Below are positions 18,410-30,184 of a stretch of DNA of 64,000 nucleotides, one piece after another. The first letter of the stretch is position 1. Each line of letters begins with the position of its first letter. The notes under the pieces were generated by a model. The model was given only the letters and a program-made list of their open reading frames with translations, made no database searches and had not been told where the DNA came from. Both the position numbers and the translations under genes were made by a program. Source of the DNA: Mycobacterium paragordonae (lineage in GTDB: Bacteria; Actinomycetota; Actinomycetes; Mycobacteriales; Mycobacteriaceae); the NCBI RefSeq assembly GCF_003614435.1, contig NZ_CP025546.1, positions 3,100,001-3,164,000 on the forward strand, in the 5' to 3' direction.

Positions 18410-19354
18410 ATGATCTCGTTACGCCAACACGCCATCTCGCTGGCCGCCGTCTTCCTTGCGCTGGCCATCGGGGTGGTGCTGGGCTCCGGCTTCTTCTCCG
18501 ACACCGTGTTGTCCAGCCTGCGTAATGAGAAGCGCGATCTGGCCGGTCAAGTCAACAATCTCAACGACCAGCGCAATCAGCTGAACGAGAAACTCAGTGC
18601 CTCAAACACTTTCGATGCGCAGGTGCTCGGCCGCATCGTGCACGAGGCATTGGCGGGCAAGACGGTGGTCCTGTTCCGCACCCCGGATGCCAGAGACGAC
18701 GACGTGGCCGCGGTGTCCAAAATCGTCGGGCAGGCCGGCGGCTCGGTCACCGGCACGGTGTCACTGACGCACGAATTCGTCGAAGCCAACTCAGGCGAAA
18801 AACTACGCTCAGTGGTCAACTCCTCGATCCTGCCCGCCGGAACCCAGCTGAGCACCAAACTGGTCGACCAGGGTTCGCAGGCCGGTGATCTGCTCGGCAT
18901 CGCCCTGCTGGTCAACACGAATCCTCAAGCACCGGCCGTCGACGACACCGCGCGCGACACCGTGCTGGGTGCCCTGCGCGAAACCGGCTTCATCACCTAC
19001 CAGCCCAACAGCCACCTGGCGGGCGCCAACGCCGCCATCGTGGTCACCGGCGGCGCGGTGCCTGCGGACGCCGGCAACCAGGGGGTCACCGTGGCGCGAT
19101 TCGCCGCCGCACTGGCACCCCACGGCTCCGGCACCGTGCTGGCCGGCCGCGACGGGTCGGCCGGCGGTAGCGCAGCGGTCGCGGTGGCCCGCGCCGATGC
19201 CGGCATGGCGGCCGCCATCAGCACCGTGGACGACGTCGACGTCGAACCCGGACGGATCACGGCGATCCTGGCCCTGCACGACCTGGCCGGCGGCGGACAC
19301 CCCGGTCACTACGGCATCGGGCACGGGGCGACAGCAGTGACCGTTCCGCAATAG
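18410..19354 (+). CDS. mctB: SteB / MctB (Rv1698 homologue)
   Basis: 314 residues. One N-terminal membrane segment (HAISLAAVFLALAIGVVLGS) is followed by a coiled coil at about 38-66 (LRNEKRDLAGQVNNLNDQR) and an extracytoplasmic domain ending in a Gly/His-rich tail (GGGHPGHYGIGHG). Rv1698 has been described as MctB, a copper-efflux or outer-membrane protein; its corynebacterial counterpart is SteB, a SteA partner at the septum. ATG at 18410 has AGGAAG 7 bases upstream. The coupling to steA supports the septal role; copper function cannot be judged from sequence, though the His-rich tail is notable. Confidence 0.9.
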   Translation: MISLRQHAISLAAVFLALAIGVVLGSGFFSDTVLSSLRNEKRDLAGQVNNLNDQRNQLNEKLSASNTFDAQVLGRIVHEALAGKTVVLFRTPDARDDDVAAVSKIVGQAGGSVTGTVSLTHEFVEANSGEKLRSVVNSSILPAGTQLSTKLVDQGSQAGDLLGIALLVNTNPQAPAVDDTARDTVLGALRETGFITYQPNSHLAGANAAIVVTGGAVPADAGNQGVTVARFAAALAPHGSGTVLAGRDGSAGGSAAVAVARADAGMAAAISTVDDVDVEPGRITAILALHDLAGGGHPGHYGIGHGATAVTVPQ

Positions 19355-19390
19355 GGCGTGTTCGACGCGGCGGGACGCCGTGGATGTTAG

Positions 19391-21856
<2,466 letters not shown>

Positions 21857-21860
<4 letters not shown>

Positions 21861-22801
21861 CGGCGGCGTTGACGCTCGACGCCCAGCTGCAGGGCTACCT
21901 CGACCACTTGACGATCGAGCGCGGCGTGGCGGCCAACACCCTGAGCTCCTATCGCCGTGACCTGCGCCGCTACTCAAAACATCTGGAAGAACGCGGAATT
22001 CACGATCTGGCCAAGGTCGGTGAGAACGACGTCAGCGAGTTCCTGGTGGCACTGCGCCGCGGCGACCCCGAATCCGGTGCGGTGGCGCTGTCGGCGGTCT
22101 CGGCGGCGCGGGCGCTGATCGCGGTGCGCGGATTGCACCGGTTCGCCGCCGCCGAAGGGCTGGCCGAGCTGGACGTGGCGCGGGCGGTCAGGCCGCCCAC
22201 GCCGGGCCGACGGTTGCCCAAGAGCCTGACCGTCGACCAGGTGCTGGCGCTGCTGGAGGCCGCCGGCGGCGAGGATGCCTCCGACGGTCCGCTGACGCTG
22301 CGCAACCGGGCCCTGCTGGAGCTGTTGTACTCGACCGGGTCGCGGATCTCGGAAGCCGTCGGGCTCGACGTCGACGACATCGACACCCATGCGCGGTCGG
22401 TGTTGCTGCGCGGCAAGGGCGGTAAGCAACGCCTGGTGCCCATCGGACGCCCCGCCGTCCAGGCGCTCGATGCCTACCTGGTCCGCGGCCGTCCGGACCT
22501 GGCCCGACGGGGCCGTGGCACGCCCGCGATCTTCCTCAATGCCCGGGGCGGTCGCCTGTCGCGCCAGAGCGCCTGGCAGGTGCTGCAGGACGCGGCCGAA
22601 CGCGCCGGCATCACTTCGGGGGTGTCACCGCACATGCTGCGGCACTCCTTCGCCACGCACCTGCTGGAGGGCGGCGCCGACGTGCGGGTGGTGCAGGAGT
22701 TGCTGGGTCACGCCTCGGTGACCACCACGCAGATCTACACCCTGGTCACCGTGCACGCCCTGCGCGAGGTCTGGGCCGGCGCCCACCCGCGGGCCACCTA
22801 G
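21857..22801 (+). CDS. xerD: Tyrosine recombinase XerD
   Basis: 314 residues. N-terminal SAM-like core-binding domain ([20 protein letters not shown]) and C-terminal catalytic domain. The active-site residues are visible: Arg in [12 protein letters not shown], Lys in RGKGGKQR, His-x-x-Arg in [15 protein letters not shown], His in [14 protein letters not shown] and the Tyr nucleophile in that last motif. XerC/XerD resolve chromosome dimers at dif during division. It starts by ATGA overlap with the NUDIX gene, and its stop overlaps the convergent O-methyltransferase stop by 4 bases. Confidence 0.96.
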
Positions 22802-23550
22802 CCCAGGTACTCCGACTCCAGCACCAGGTCGGACACCATCGACTGGTACTCGAGATGCGTCTTGTGCTCGACCGTGTTCCACGTCGCGCCCTGGTGCTCG
22901 CGCATATAAGCGCGGTACTGCGGCGCGCCCGGCACCCGGACATTGTCGGCGACGGCGATCGAACCCCGGCGCAGCCACCCGCGGTCCAAGATGCTCTTCA
23001 AATCGTCCAGATAGGCGTCTTTGTCGTGATCCAGAAAAAGGAAATCGACTGCGCCAGAGGCGAATCCGTGATCACTTGCCAACGCGTCCAAGGTGCGGCC
23101 GCCGTCGCCGATGGTGCCGACCACACACGTCACGCGGTCGGCCACACCCGCATGACTCCAGATCCGCCGGGCATTGACGGCGTTCGCCTCGGCGAGCTCG
23201 ACGGAGAACACCTTGGCATTCGGAGCGGCCCGCGCAATCCGCAGGGCGCCGTAACCGACGTAGGTTCCGAGCTCCAGCGCGAGCGACGGATCGGCGCGCC
23301 GCACCGCGGCGTCGAGGAGCCGGCCCTTCTCGTCGCCGACGTTGATCAGCATCGACTTCTCGTACGCGAACTTGTCGATGGTGGCCAGCACGTCGTCGAT
23401 GTCACCGGCCCGCGCGTGCTTCACCACGTAGTCGACAGCCGCCGCCTCGCGTCCGTCACCGATCTGGCCGGTCTTGGTGATGTTGCGCGCCCCGGTGGCC
23501 ATCCGCCACACCGACCACCGCAGCAGGGGTATGCGTCGCTTCAGATCCAT
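22798..23550 (-). CDS. Catechol-O-methyltransferase-like SAM-dependent methyltransferase
   Basis: 250 residues. COMT-type Rossmann fold: SAM-binding [19 protein letters not shown] near residue 90, acidic [17 protein letters not shown], and metal-binding [15 protein letters not shown] with [13 protein letters not shown]. The metal ligands Asp-Asp-Asn of the family appear to be present. Small hydroxylated aromatics are the usual substrates, but the natural substrate in mycobacteria is not known to me. Position matches the Rv1703c catechol-O-methyltransferase annotation. ATG at 23550 ([15 protein letters not shown]) is preferred to longer in-frame starts, which would run into the divergent radical-SAM gene. 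Confidence 0.85.
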   Translation of the reverse strand: MDLKRRIPLLRWSVWRMATGARNITKTGQIGDGREAAAVDYVVKHARAGDIDDVLATIDKFAYEKSMLINVGDEKGRLLDAAVRRADPSLALELGTYVGYGALRIARAAPNAKVFSVELAEANAVNARRIWSHAGVADRVTCVVGTIGDGGRTLDALASDHGFASGAVDFLFLDHDKDAYLDDLKSILDRGWLRRGSIAVADNVRVPGAPQYRAYMREHQGATWNTVEHKTHLEYQSMVSDLVLESEYLG

Positions 23551-23605
23551 GTCCACACCATAGGCCCGGGGAATCGCGCGCTCCGGCAGGGTGTTGAACA
23601 AGACG

Positions 23606-24712
23606 ATGACAGCTCTGGCGAAAACATCGAATGCGGTTGAATCACCGACACTTTGGACACCGTCGCGGGTGTTGGTCACCCGCTCGGCAGCCGAACAGCC
23701 ACATGGCGCAAACATTGTGACGCGCTGCGAAGCTGCCGGAGTCGCCGACATCGAGATCCTCAAAGGCGACCGGCTCCCGCCGCTGCGTGCCGACAACGAC
23801 CGCGCGTCCTACGCACTGGCCAAGCGCACCCTCGCCGTCGTGATCGCGCCGCCGAGCAAGCGCCGGCTGCAGCCGATTCCGCCCAGCGCCGACTGGCGGA
23901 TCGATCTCGCCGAAGGCTGCCCCGCCCACTGCCAGTACTGCTACCTCGCCGGCTCGCTGTCCGGGCCGCCCATCACCCGCGTGTATGCGAACCTGCCCGA
24001 GATCTTGGCGGGGATGGACGACCATGTCGGCCGTGGCACCATCACCTCGGCATCGGCCGCGCGGGCCGACGAGGGCACCACCTTCGAGGCCTCCTGCTAC
24101 ACCGATCCGCTGGCCATCGAGCATCTGACCGGCTCGCTGTCCGCCACGATCGCCCACGTCGGCACCCATGACTGGCCCGCGCCGGTCGGGCTGCGCTTCA
24201 CCACCAAGTTCGACGACGTCGCACCGCTACTCACATTGCCCCACCACGGCGCCACCCGGGTGCGGGTCTCGGTGAACGCCGACGACGTCGCCGGCCGGTT
24301 CGAGGGCGGCACCGCGCGGCTGCCACGGCGCATCGGCGCGTTGCGCGCGCTGGCGTCAGCCGGATACCGGGTCGGCCTGACCATTGCCCCGATCATGCCG
24401 ATTCCGGGGTGGCGAGACGGCTACGGACGCCTGCTGCGGGACGTCGCCGACGCGGTGGCCGACATACCCGACCTCGACCTCACCGTGGAATGCATCACCC
24501 ACCGCTTCACCGCAGGCAGCCGCGACGTGTTGCTGGGCTGGTATCCGCGGACCAAGCTCGAGATGGACGAATCCGCGCGGACCCGTAAATTCGGCAAGTT
24601 CGGGTCGGCGAAGTACGTCTACCCCAAAGAGACCATGGCCGAGCTGCGGTCCTGGTTCGAGGCCGAACTCACCGCGACGCTGCCTGCGGCCCGCACCCTC
24701 TACTGGACCTGA
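23606..24712 (+). CDS. Spore photoproduct lyase-family radical SAM protein
   Basis: 368 residues. The cluster motif is CPAHCQYCYLAG near residue 104, a C-x3-C-x2-C radical SAM motif. Other SPL-like features are the lead-in DWRIDLAEGCPAHC, the conserved ASCYTDPLAIEHLTGS and the C-terminal WYPRTKLEMDESARTRKFGKFG. In Bacillus the enzyme reverses the thymine photoproduct of UV-irradiated spores. Mycobacteria are not classical spore formers, so the lesion repaired here is uncertain; it may act on similar photoproducts in dry or dormant cells. ATG at 23606 is chosen; GTG at 23591 is possible. It is divergent from the methyltransferase with only about 55 bases between starts. Confidence 0.8.
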   Translation: MTALAKTSNAVESPTLWTPSRVLVTRSAAEQPHGANIVTRCEAAGVADIEILKGDRLPPLRADNDRASYALAKRTLAVVIAPPSKRRLQPIPPSADWRIDLAEGCPAHCQYCYLAGSLSGPPITRVYANLPEILAGMDDHVGRGTITSASAARADEGTTFEASCYTDPLAIEHLTGSLSATIAHVGTHDWPAPVGLRFTTKFDDVAPLLTLPHHGATRVRVSVNADDVAGRFEGGTARLPRRIGALRALASAGYRVGLTIAPIMPIPGWRDGYGRLLRDVADAVADIPDLDLTVECITHRFTAGSRDVLLGWYPRTKLEMDESARTRKFGKFGSAKYVYPKETMAELRSWFEAELTATLPAARTLYWT

Positions 24713-24770
24713 GCCGACGTCGCCCGGAAACGTTGCCCGCGGGTCTCCCGGTCCAGGCAAGGCGAGCCGT

Positions 24771-24776
24771 TAGACT
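24771..24776 (+). promoter_or_regulatory. Candidate -10 element for the parA-scpAB transcript
   Basis: TAGACT matches the mycobacterial TANNNT consensus. Eight bases separate it from the ATG at 24785, so transcription starting about 7-8 bases downstream would give a leaderless mRNA beginning at that ATG. Confidence 0.5.
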
Positions 24777-24784
24777 TTCCTGCA

Positions 24785-24829
24785 ATGTCCACGCTGACGC
24801 CCGTCACCACCCACCGCGACCGGGCATGA
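24785..24829 (+). CDS. Leaderless 14-codon upstream ORF overlapping parA
   Basis: ATG at 24785 opens a 14-residue reading (MSTLTPVTTHRDRA) that stops with TGA at 24827-24829, overlapping the parA ATG at 24826 as ATGA. It lies just downstream of a TANNNT -10 element and has no Shine-Dalgarno, the layout of a leaderless mycobacterial leader peptide. It has no recognisable attenuator residues such as runs of Cys or His. A role in coupling translation of parA is inferred. Confidence 0.4.
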   Translation: MSTLTPVTTHRDRA

Positions 24830-25689
24830 CCGACCCTCCCGGCACCGGTCCAGAGATCGGCCTGACCGGCCGGCCGCCGCGGGCGATTCCCGAACCCAAG
24901 CCACTGTCGAGCCACGGCCCGGCCAAGGTCGTCGCGATGTGCAACCAGAAGGGTGGGGTCGGCAAGACCACGTCGACGATCAACCTGGGCGCCGCGCTGG
25001 CCGAGTACGGCCGGCGGGTGTTGCTGGTCGATATGGACCCCCAGGGCGCGCTGTCCGCCGGCCTCGGCGTCCCGCACTACGAGCTGGAAAAGACGATCCA
25101 CAACGTGCTGGTGGAGTCGCGGGTATCGATCGACGACGTGCTGCTGCACACCCGGGTCAAGAATCTGGATCTGGTGCCCAGCAACATCGACCTGTCGGCG
25201 GCGGAGATCCAGCTGGTGAACGAGGTCGGGCGCGAGCAGACGCTGGCCCGGGCCCTGTATCCGGTGCTGGACCGCTACGACTACGTGCTGATCGACTGCC
25301 AGCCGTCGCTCGGACTGCTCACCGTCAACGGCCTGGCCTGCGCCGAGGGCGTCGTCATTCCCACCGAGTGCGAGTTCTTCTCGCTGCGCGGCCTGGCGCT
25401 GCTCACCGACACGGTCGACAAGGTGCGCGACCGCTTGAACCCCAAACTGGACATCAGCGGCATCCTGATCACCCGGTACGACCCGCGCACCGTGAACTCG
25501 CGTGAGGTGATGGCCCGCGTCGTCGAACGCTTCGGTGATTTAGTGTTCGACACCGTGATCACCCGCACCGTCCGCTTCCCGGAGACCAGCGTCGCCGGCG
25601 AACCCATCACCACGTGGGCGCCCCGGTCCGCGGGAGCGCTCGCGTACCGCTCACTGGCGCGCGAGTTCATCGACCGATTCGGCGTGTGA
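24826..25689 (+). CDS. ParA/Soj-family ATPase (Rv1708 homologue)
   Basis: 287 residues from ATG 24826. Deviant Walker A is CNQKGGVGKTTSTINLG near residue 40, Walker A'/B regions are LLVDMDPQGALSAG and VLIDCQPSLGLLTV. These ATPases use ATP-driven dimerisation on DNA to position chromosomes or complexes. It is not next to a parB; its neighbours are scpA and scpB, so a role in chromosome organisation with the condensin-like SMC-ScpAB complex is likely. Its stop overlaps the scpA GTG. A longer in-frame start at 24733 exists, but the upstream text includes the -10 element and is probably non-coding. Confidence 0.9.
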   Translation: MTDPPGTGPEIGLTGRPPRAIPEPKPLSSHGPAKVVAMCNQKGGVGKTTSTINLGAALAEYGRRVLLVDMDPQGALSAGLGVPHYELEKTIHNVLVESRVSIDDVLLHTRVKNLDLVPSNIDLSAAEIQLVNEVGREQTLARALYPVLDRYDYVLIDCQPSLGLLTVNGLACAEGVVIPTECEFFSLRGLALLTDTVDKVRDRLNPKLDISGILITRYDPRTVNSREVMARVVERFGDLVFDTVITRTVRFPETSVAGEPITTWAPRSAGALAYRSLAREFIDRFGV

Positions 25690-26498
25690 GCGGCCCCGAG
25701 AGTCCGGCGGCATCCGAGAACGGGTTTCAGGTCCGGCTGACCAACTTCGAGGGACCGTTCGACCTGCTCCTGCAGCTCATCTTCGCCCATCGGCTCGACG
25801 TCACCGAGGTGGCGTTGCACCAGGTAACCGATGACTTCATCGCCTATACGAAAGCCATCGGCGCGCAATTGGACCTGGAGGAGACCACGGCCTTCCTGGT
25901 GGTCGCGGCCACCTTGCTGGACCTCAAGGCCGCCCGCCTGCTGCCCACCGGCCAGGTCGACGACGAGGAGGACCTGGCACTGCTCGAGGTGCGCGACCTG
26001 CTGTTTGCGCGGCTGCTGCAATACCGGGCCTTCAAGCACGTCGCCGAGATGTTCGCCGAGCTCGAGGCCACCGCGCTGCGCAGCTATCCCCGCTCGGTCG
26101 CGTTGGAGGAGCGCTTCGAGGGCCTGCTGCCCGAGGTGATGATCGGGGTCGACGCCCAGCGGTTCGCCGAGATCGCCGCGATCGCCTTCACCCCGCGCCC
26201 GGTTCCCACGGTCGGCCTCGGGCACCTGCACGTCGAGCCGGTGTCGGTGCCCGAGCAGGCCCGGCACATCCTGCGGATGCTGGAAGGGCGGGGCAGCGGC
26301 CAGTGGGCCTCGTTCTCGGAGCTGGTGGCCGACTGCACCGTGCCGGTCGAGATCGTCGGGCGCTTCCTTGCGCTGCTCGAACTGTATCGGTCCCGGGCTG
26401 TAGCATTCGACCAGTCCGAGCCCCTTGGCGTGCTCCAGGTTTCATGGACCGGGGAACGGCCAGCGAGCGAATCGTTGCTAGAAGTGCGAGATCAGTAG
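25686..26498 (+). CDS. scpA: Segregation and condensation protein A
   Basis: 270 residues. Kleisin subunit of the SMC-ScpAB complex. The family N-terminus is clear: FQVRLTNFEGPFDLLLQLIF, then ETTAFLVVAATLLDLKAARLLP, and a winged-helix C-terminus (SFSELVADCTVPVEIVGRFLALLELYR). The GTG at 25686 overlaps the parA stop and gives VSGPESPAASENGFQVRL; the longer frame from 25614 would lie in parA. scpB starts immediately after the stop. Confidence 0.93.
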   Translation: MSGPESPAASENGFQVRLTNFEGPFDLLLQLIFAHRLDVTEVALHQVTDDFIAYTKAIGAQLDLEETTAFLVVAATLLDLKAARLLPTGQVDDEEDLALLEVRDLLFARLLQYRAFKHVAEMFAELEATALRSYPRSVALEERFEGLLPEVMIGVDAQRFAEIAAIAFTPRPVPTVGLGHLHVEPVSVPEQARHILRMLEGRGSGQWASFSELVADCTVPVEIVGRFLALLELYRSRAVAFDQSEPLGVLQVSWTGERPASESLLEVRDQ

Positions 26499-27194
26499 AT
26501 GACCCAACTGCCGCCCGAGGGCGAGCTGGATGCTGGCATCCCGGATATCGCCGAACCCGCCGAGATGGAGCCCGACGAGCTCGGCCGCGTGCTCGAATCG
26601 CTGCTGCTGGTGGTGGACACCCCGGTGACCGCGGAGGCGCTGGCGTCGGCCACCGAGCAGCCGGTCTACCGGGTCGCGGCCAAGCTGCGCCTGATGGCCG
26701 ACGAACTGACCGAGCGCGACAGCGGCATCGACTTGCGCCAGACAAGCGAAGGTTGGCGGCTGTACACCCGGGCGCGATTCGCGCCCTACGTCGAGAAACT
26801 GTTGTTGGACGGTGCGCGAAGCAAGCTCACCCGGGCCGCGCTGGAAACGCTCGCGGTGGTGGCCTACCGCCAGCCGGTGACGCGGGCACGGGTGAGTGCG
26901 GTCCGAGGTGTCAACGTGGACGCCGTGATGCGAACCCTGTTGGCGCGCGGGCTGATCACGGAGGTCGGTAACGACGAGGACAGCGGCGCAGTCACTTTCG
27001 CCACCACCGAGCTTTTCCTGGAGCGGCTGGGATTGACGTCGCTCTCCGAATTGCCCGACATCGCGCCGCTGTTGCCCGATGTGGACACGATCGACGACCT
27101 CAGCGAAACCCTGGACAGCGAGCCACGTTTCATCAAACTCAACGGGGGCCGGGTCTCCGATCAGCCACTGACCTTCGACGTGGATCACGACTGA
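26499..27194 (+). CDS. scpB: Segregation and condensation protein B
   Basis: 231 residues. Two winged-helix domains; family motifs LGRVLESLLLVVDTPVTAEALA, then GWRLYTRARFAPYVEKLL and LETLAVVAYRQPVTRARVSAVRG split across the middle. It binds ScpA and regulates SMC. ATG at 26499 abuts scpA and the stop overlaps the rluB ATG. The N-terminal 25 residues are acidic and poorly conserved in the family. Confidence 0.93.
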   Translation: MTQLPPEGELDAGIPDIAEPAEMEPDELGRVLESLLLVVDTPVTAEALASATEQPVYRVAAKLRLMADELTERDSGIDLRQTSEGWRLYTRARFAPYVEKLLLDGARSKLTRAALETLAVVAYRQPVTRARVSAVRGVNVDAVMRTLLARGLITEVGNDEDSGAVTFATTELFLERLGLTSLSELPDIAPLLPDVDTIDDLSETLDSEPRFIKLNGGRVSDQPLTFDVDHD

Positions 27195-27946
27195 TGGTCG
27201 AATCCGACGAGCAGCGGGGGACCCGGCTGCAGAAGGTGTTGTCGCAGGCCGGGATTGCTTCGCGCCGGGCAGCGGAGAAGTTGATCATCGAGGGCCGCGT
27301 CGAGGTCGACGGTCAGGTGGTGACCGAGCTGGGCACCCGGGTCGACCCGGACGTGTCGGTGATCCGCGTCGACGGGGCCCGGGTGGTGCTGGACGATTCG
27401 TTGGTCTATTTGGCGCTGAACAAGCCGCGCGGCATGCATTCGACCATGTCCGACGATCGTGGCCGGCCGTGCATCGGGGACCTGATCGAGCGGAAAGTCC
27501 GCGGTAACAAGAAGTTATTCCACGTGGGCCGGCTGGACGCCGACACCGAGGGGCTGATCCTGCTGACCAACGACGGGGAATTGGCGCACCGGTTGATGCA
27601 CCCTTCCCACGAGGTGCCCAAGACCTACCTCGCCACCGTGACCGGTGCGGTGCCGCGCGGCCTGGGTAAGCAGCTGCGGGCCGGGATCGAATTGGACGAC
27701 GGCCCGGTACGGCTGGACGATTTCGCGGTGGTGGACTCGATTCCCGGCAAATCGTTGGTGCGGGTGACATTGCACGAGGGCCGCAACCGGATCGTCCGCC
27801 GGCTGCTCGCGGCGGTCGGCTTTCCCGTCGAAGCGTTGGTGCGCACCGACATTGGCGCGGTCACCCTGGGCAAGCAGCGCCCGGGCTCGGTGCGGGCCCT
27901 GCGGCACGACGAGATCGGGCAACTGTACAAGGCGGTGGGGTTGTGA
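27194..27946 (+). CDS. rluB: 23S rRNA pseudouridine synthase, RluB/RsuA family
   Basis: 250 residues. S4 domain ([20 protein letters not shown]) followed by the pseudouridine synthase domain with catalytic Asp in [17 protein letters not shown] and the family blocks LALNKPRGM and [15 protein letters not shown]. The enzyme isomerises uridine to pseudouridine in rRNA, probably 23S U2605 by family. It overlaps scpB and is overlapped by cmk (GTGA), keeping the scpA-scpB-rluB-cmk-der order of many actinobacteria. Orthologue of Rv1711. Confidence 0.92.
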   Translation: MVESDEQRGTRLQKVLSQAGIASRRAAEKLIIEGRVEVDGQVVTELGTRVDPDVSVIRVDGARVVLDDSLVYLALNKPRGMHSTMSDDRGRPCIGDLIERKVRGNKKLFHVGRLDADTEGLILLTNDGELAHRLMHPSHEVPKTYLATVTGAVPRGLGKQLRAGIELDDGPVRLDDFAVVDSIPGKSLVRVTLHEGRNRIVRRLLAAVGFPVEALVRTDIGAVTLGKQRPGSVRALRHDEIGQLYKAVGL

Positions 27947-28626
27947 GCGGGATGGTTGTGGCGATCGACGGTCCCGCGGGCACCGGAAAGTCCTCGGTAT
28001 CAAGGGGATTGGCGCGCGGACTGGCGGCTCGGTTTCTGGACACGGGGGCGATGTACCGGATGGTGACGCTGGCGGTGCTGCGCGCCGGAATCGACCCCGC
28101 CGACGCCGCGTCGGTGAGCGAGGCCGCTGCCACGGTTGAGCTGTCGGTGGGCTATGACCCCGACGCGAGCAGCTTTTCACTTGCCGGACAAGACGTTTCC
28201 GCCGAGATCCGCGGCGATGACGTCACCCGGGCGGTGTCCGCCGTGTCGGCGGTACCGTCGGTGCGTACCCGCCTGGTCGACATCCAGCGCCAGATGGCCG
28301 ACGGCCCGGGCACAATCGTCGTCGAGGGGCGTGACATCGGGACGGTGGTCTTCCCCGACGCGCCGGTCAAGATCTTCCTCACCGCCTCCGCCGAGACGCG
28401 CGCGCATCGCCGCAACGCTCAGAACATCCGGGCGGGACTGGCCGATGACTACGAGGCCGTCCTGGCCGATGTGCGCCGCCGCGACCACCTCGACTCGACC
28501 CGTGCGGTGTCGCCGCTGCGTGCCGCACCGGATGCGATTGTCGTCGACACCAGCGACATGACCGAAGCCGAGGTGATCGCTCACCTGCAGGAGCTGGTCA
28601 CACAGCGAAGTGGGGCGGTGCGATGA
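27943..28626 (+). CDS. cmk: Cytidylate kinase
   Basis: 227 residues. Phosphorylates CMP/dCMP with ATP. P-loop [17 protein letters not shown] near residue 6-22, then [15 protein letters not shown] and the catalytic block [14 protein letters not shown], with LID arginines in [16 protein letters not shown] at 27943 overlaps rluB. The stop overlaps the der ATG as ATGA. Confidence 0.95.
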   Translation: MSGMVVAIDGPAGTGKSSVSRGLARGLAARFLDTGAMYRMVTLAVLRAGIDPADAASVSEAAATVELSVGYDPDASSFSLAGQDVSAEIRGDDVTRAVSAVSAVPSVRTRLVDIQRQMADGPGTIVVEGRDIGTVVFPDAPVKIFLTASAETRAHRRNAQNIRAGLADDYEAVLADVRRRDHLDSTRAVSPLRAAPDAIVVDTSDMTEAEVIAHLQELVTQRSGAVR

Positions 28627-30023
28627 CCGAGGACGGTACCTGGTCCGACGAAAGCGACTGGGAATTAACAGATTTCGACTCCGATGACCTGACGGAGGCC
28701 GGCCCGGCGCCGGTCGTGGCGATCGTCGGGCGGCCCAACGTCGGTAAGTCGACCCTGGTCAACCGGATCATCGGACGGCGCGAGGCGGTGGTACAGGACG
28801 TCCCGGGCGTCACCCGGGACCGGGTGTCCTACGACGCGTTGTGGACCGGCCGCCGGTTCGTCGTGCAGGACACCGGGGGCTGGGAACCCGACGCCAAGGG
28901 GCTGCAGCAGCTGGTGGCCGAGCAGGCCTCGGTGGCCATGCGCACCGCCGATGCGGTGATCCTGGTGGTCGACGCCACCGTCGGTGCCACCGCGGCCGAT
29001 GAGGCCGCCGCCCGCATTTTGCTGCGCTCCGGCAAGCCGGTGTTCCTGGCCGCCAACAAGGTTGACAGTGAGCGGGCCGAATCCGACGCCGCCGAGCTCT
29101 GGTCGCTGGGTCTGGGCGAGCCGTATGCGATCAGTGCCATGCACGGGCGCGGCGTGGGCGAGCTCCTCGACGCGGTGCTGGCCGCGGTGCCCGAGGTTTC
29201 CGAAGTGGCCTCGAGCGGCGGGGGTCCGCGCCGGGTCGCCCTGGTCGGTAAGCCCAACGTCGGCAAGAGCTCACTGCTGAACAAGCTGGCCGGTGATCAG
29301 CGGTCGGTGGTTCACGACGTCGCCGGAACCACGGTCGATCCGGTGGACTCGCTGATCGAGCTGGGCGGCAAGGTGTGGCGGTTCGTCGACACCGCGGGTC
29401 TGCGGCGCAAGGTTGGACAGGCCAGCGGTCATGAGTTCTACGCCTCGGTGCGAACCCGGGGCGCCATCGACGTCGCGGAGGTGGTGATCATCCTGATCGA
29501 CGCCTCGCAGCCACTCACCGAACAGGACCTGCGGGTGCTGTCGATGGTGATCGAGGCCGGGCGCGCGCTGGTGATCGCCTACAACAAGTGGGACCTCGTC
29601 GACGAGGACCGGCGCGACCTACTCGACCGCGAGATCGATCGCGAGTTGGTGCAGGTGCGCTGGGCGCAGCGGGTGAACATCTCCGCGAAAACCGGCCGAG
29701 CGGTGCAGAAGCTGGTGCCGGCGATGGAGACCGCGCTGGCGTCGTGGGACACCCGCATCCCCACCGGCCCGCTGAACAGCTGGATCAAGGAAGTGGTGGC
29801 CGCAACGCCGCCGCCGGTGCGCGGCGGCAAGCAGCCCCGCATTCTGTTCGCCACTCAAGCCACCGCCCGTCCGCCCACGTTCGTGCTGTTCACCACGGGA
29901 TTTCTGGAAGCCGGCTACCGCAGGTTCCTGGAGCGGCGGCTGCGCGAGACGTTCGGGTTCGAAGGCAGCCCGATCCGGATCAACGTGCGCATGCGCGAGA
30001 AGCGCTCCGCTCAGCGCCGCTGA
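28623..30023 (+). CDS. der: Ribosome biogenesis GTPase Der (EngA)
   Basis: 466 residues with two tandem Era-like GTPase domains. First G1 is [12 protein letters not shown] with G3 DTGGW and G4 NKVD; second G1 is [12 protein letters not shown] with G3 DTAGL and G4 NKWD. A C-terminal KH-like domain ends [15 protein letters not shown]. Der acts in 50S subunit assembly. An acidic 25-residue N-terminal extension ([14 protein letters not shown]) precedes the first domain. It ends the scpA-der operon; a 160-base gap with a promoter follows. Confidence 0.96.
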   Translation: MTEDGTWSDESDWELTDFDSDDLTEAGPAPVVAIVGRPNVGKSTLVNRIIGRREAVVQDVPGVTRDRVSYDALWTGRRFVVQDTGGWEPDAKGLQQLVAEQASVAMRTADAVILVVDATVGATAADEAAARILLRSGKPVFLAANKVDSERAESDAAELWSLGLGEPYAISAMHGRGVGELLDAVLAAVPEVSEVASSGGGPRRVALVGKPNVGKSSLLNKLAGDQRSVVHDVAGTTVDPVDSLIELGGKVWRFVDTAGLRRKVGQASGHEFYASVRTRGAIDVAEVVIILIDASQPLTEQDLRVLSMVIEAGRALVIAYNKWDLVDEDRRDLLDREIDRELVQVRWAQRVNISAKTGRAVQKLVPAMETALASWDTRIPTGPLNSWIKEVVAATPPPVRGGKQPRILFATQATARPPTFVLFTTGFLEAGYRRFLERRLRETFGFEGSPIRINVRMREKRSAQRR

Positions 30024-30100
30024 CGCACACCTGCTGGGCCCTTTCAAGGCGTCAACTCCCGCGATGCGGGCATAGAAAGCTACATCACAAGAATGTGCCG

Positions 30101-30130
30101 TTGACATGCGCGGATAACACTTCTTACTAT
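30101..30130 (+). promoter_or_regulatory. Sigma-A-like promoter of the catabolic operon
   Basis: TTGACA at 30101-30106, an 18-base spacer, and TACTAT at 30125-30130, in an AT-rich pocket upstream of the SDR gene. Just downstream, GCGG and CCGC flank AAAGATATAA (about 30141-30158), a possible short operator for the IclR-type regulator encoded later in the operon. The operator is speculative. Confidence 0.6.
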
Positions 30131-30184
30131 TTCTCATATAGCGGAAAGATATAACCGCATTGTGGGAATTAGTGAGGATCCCGG

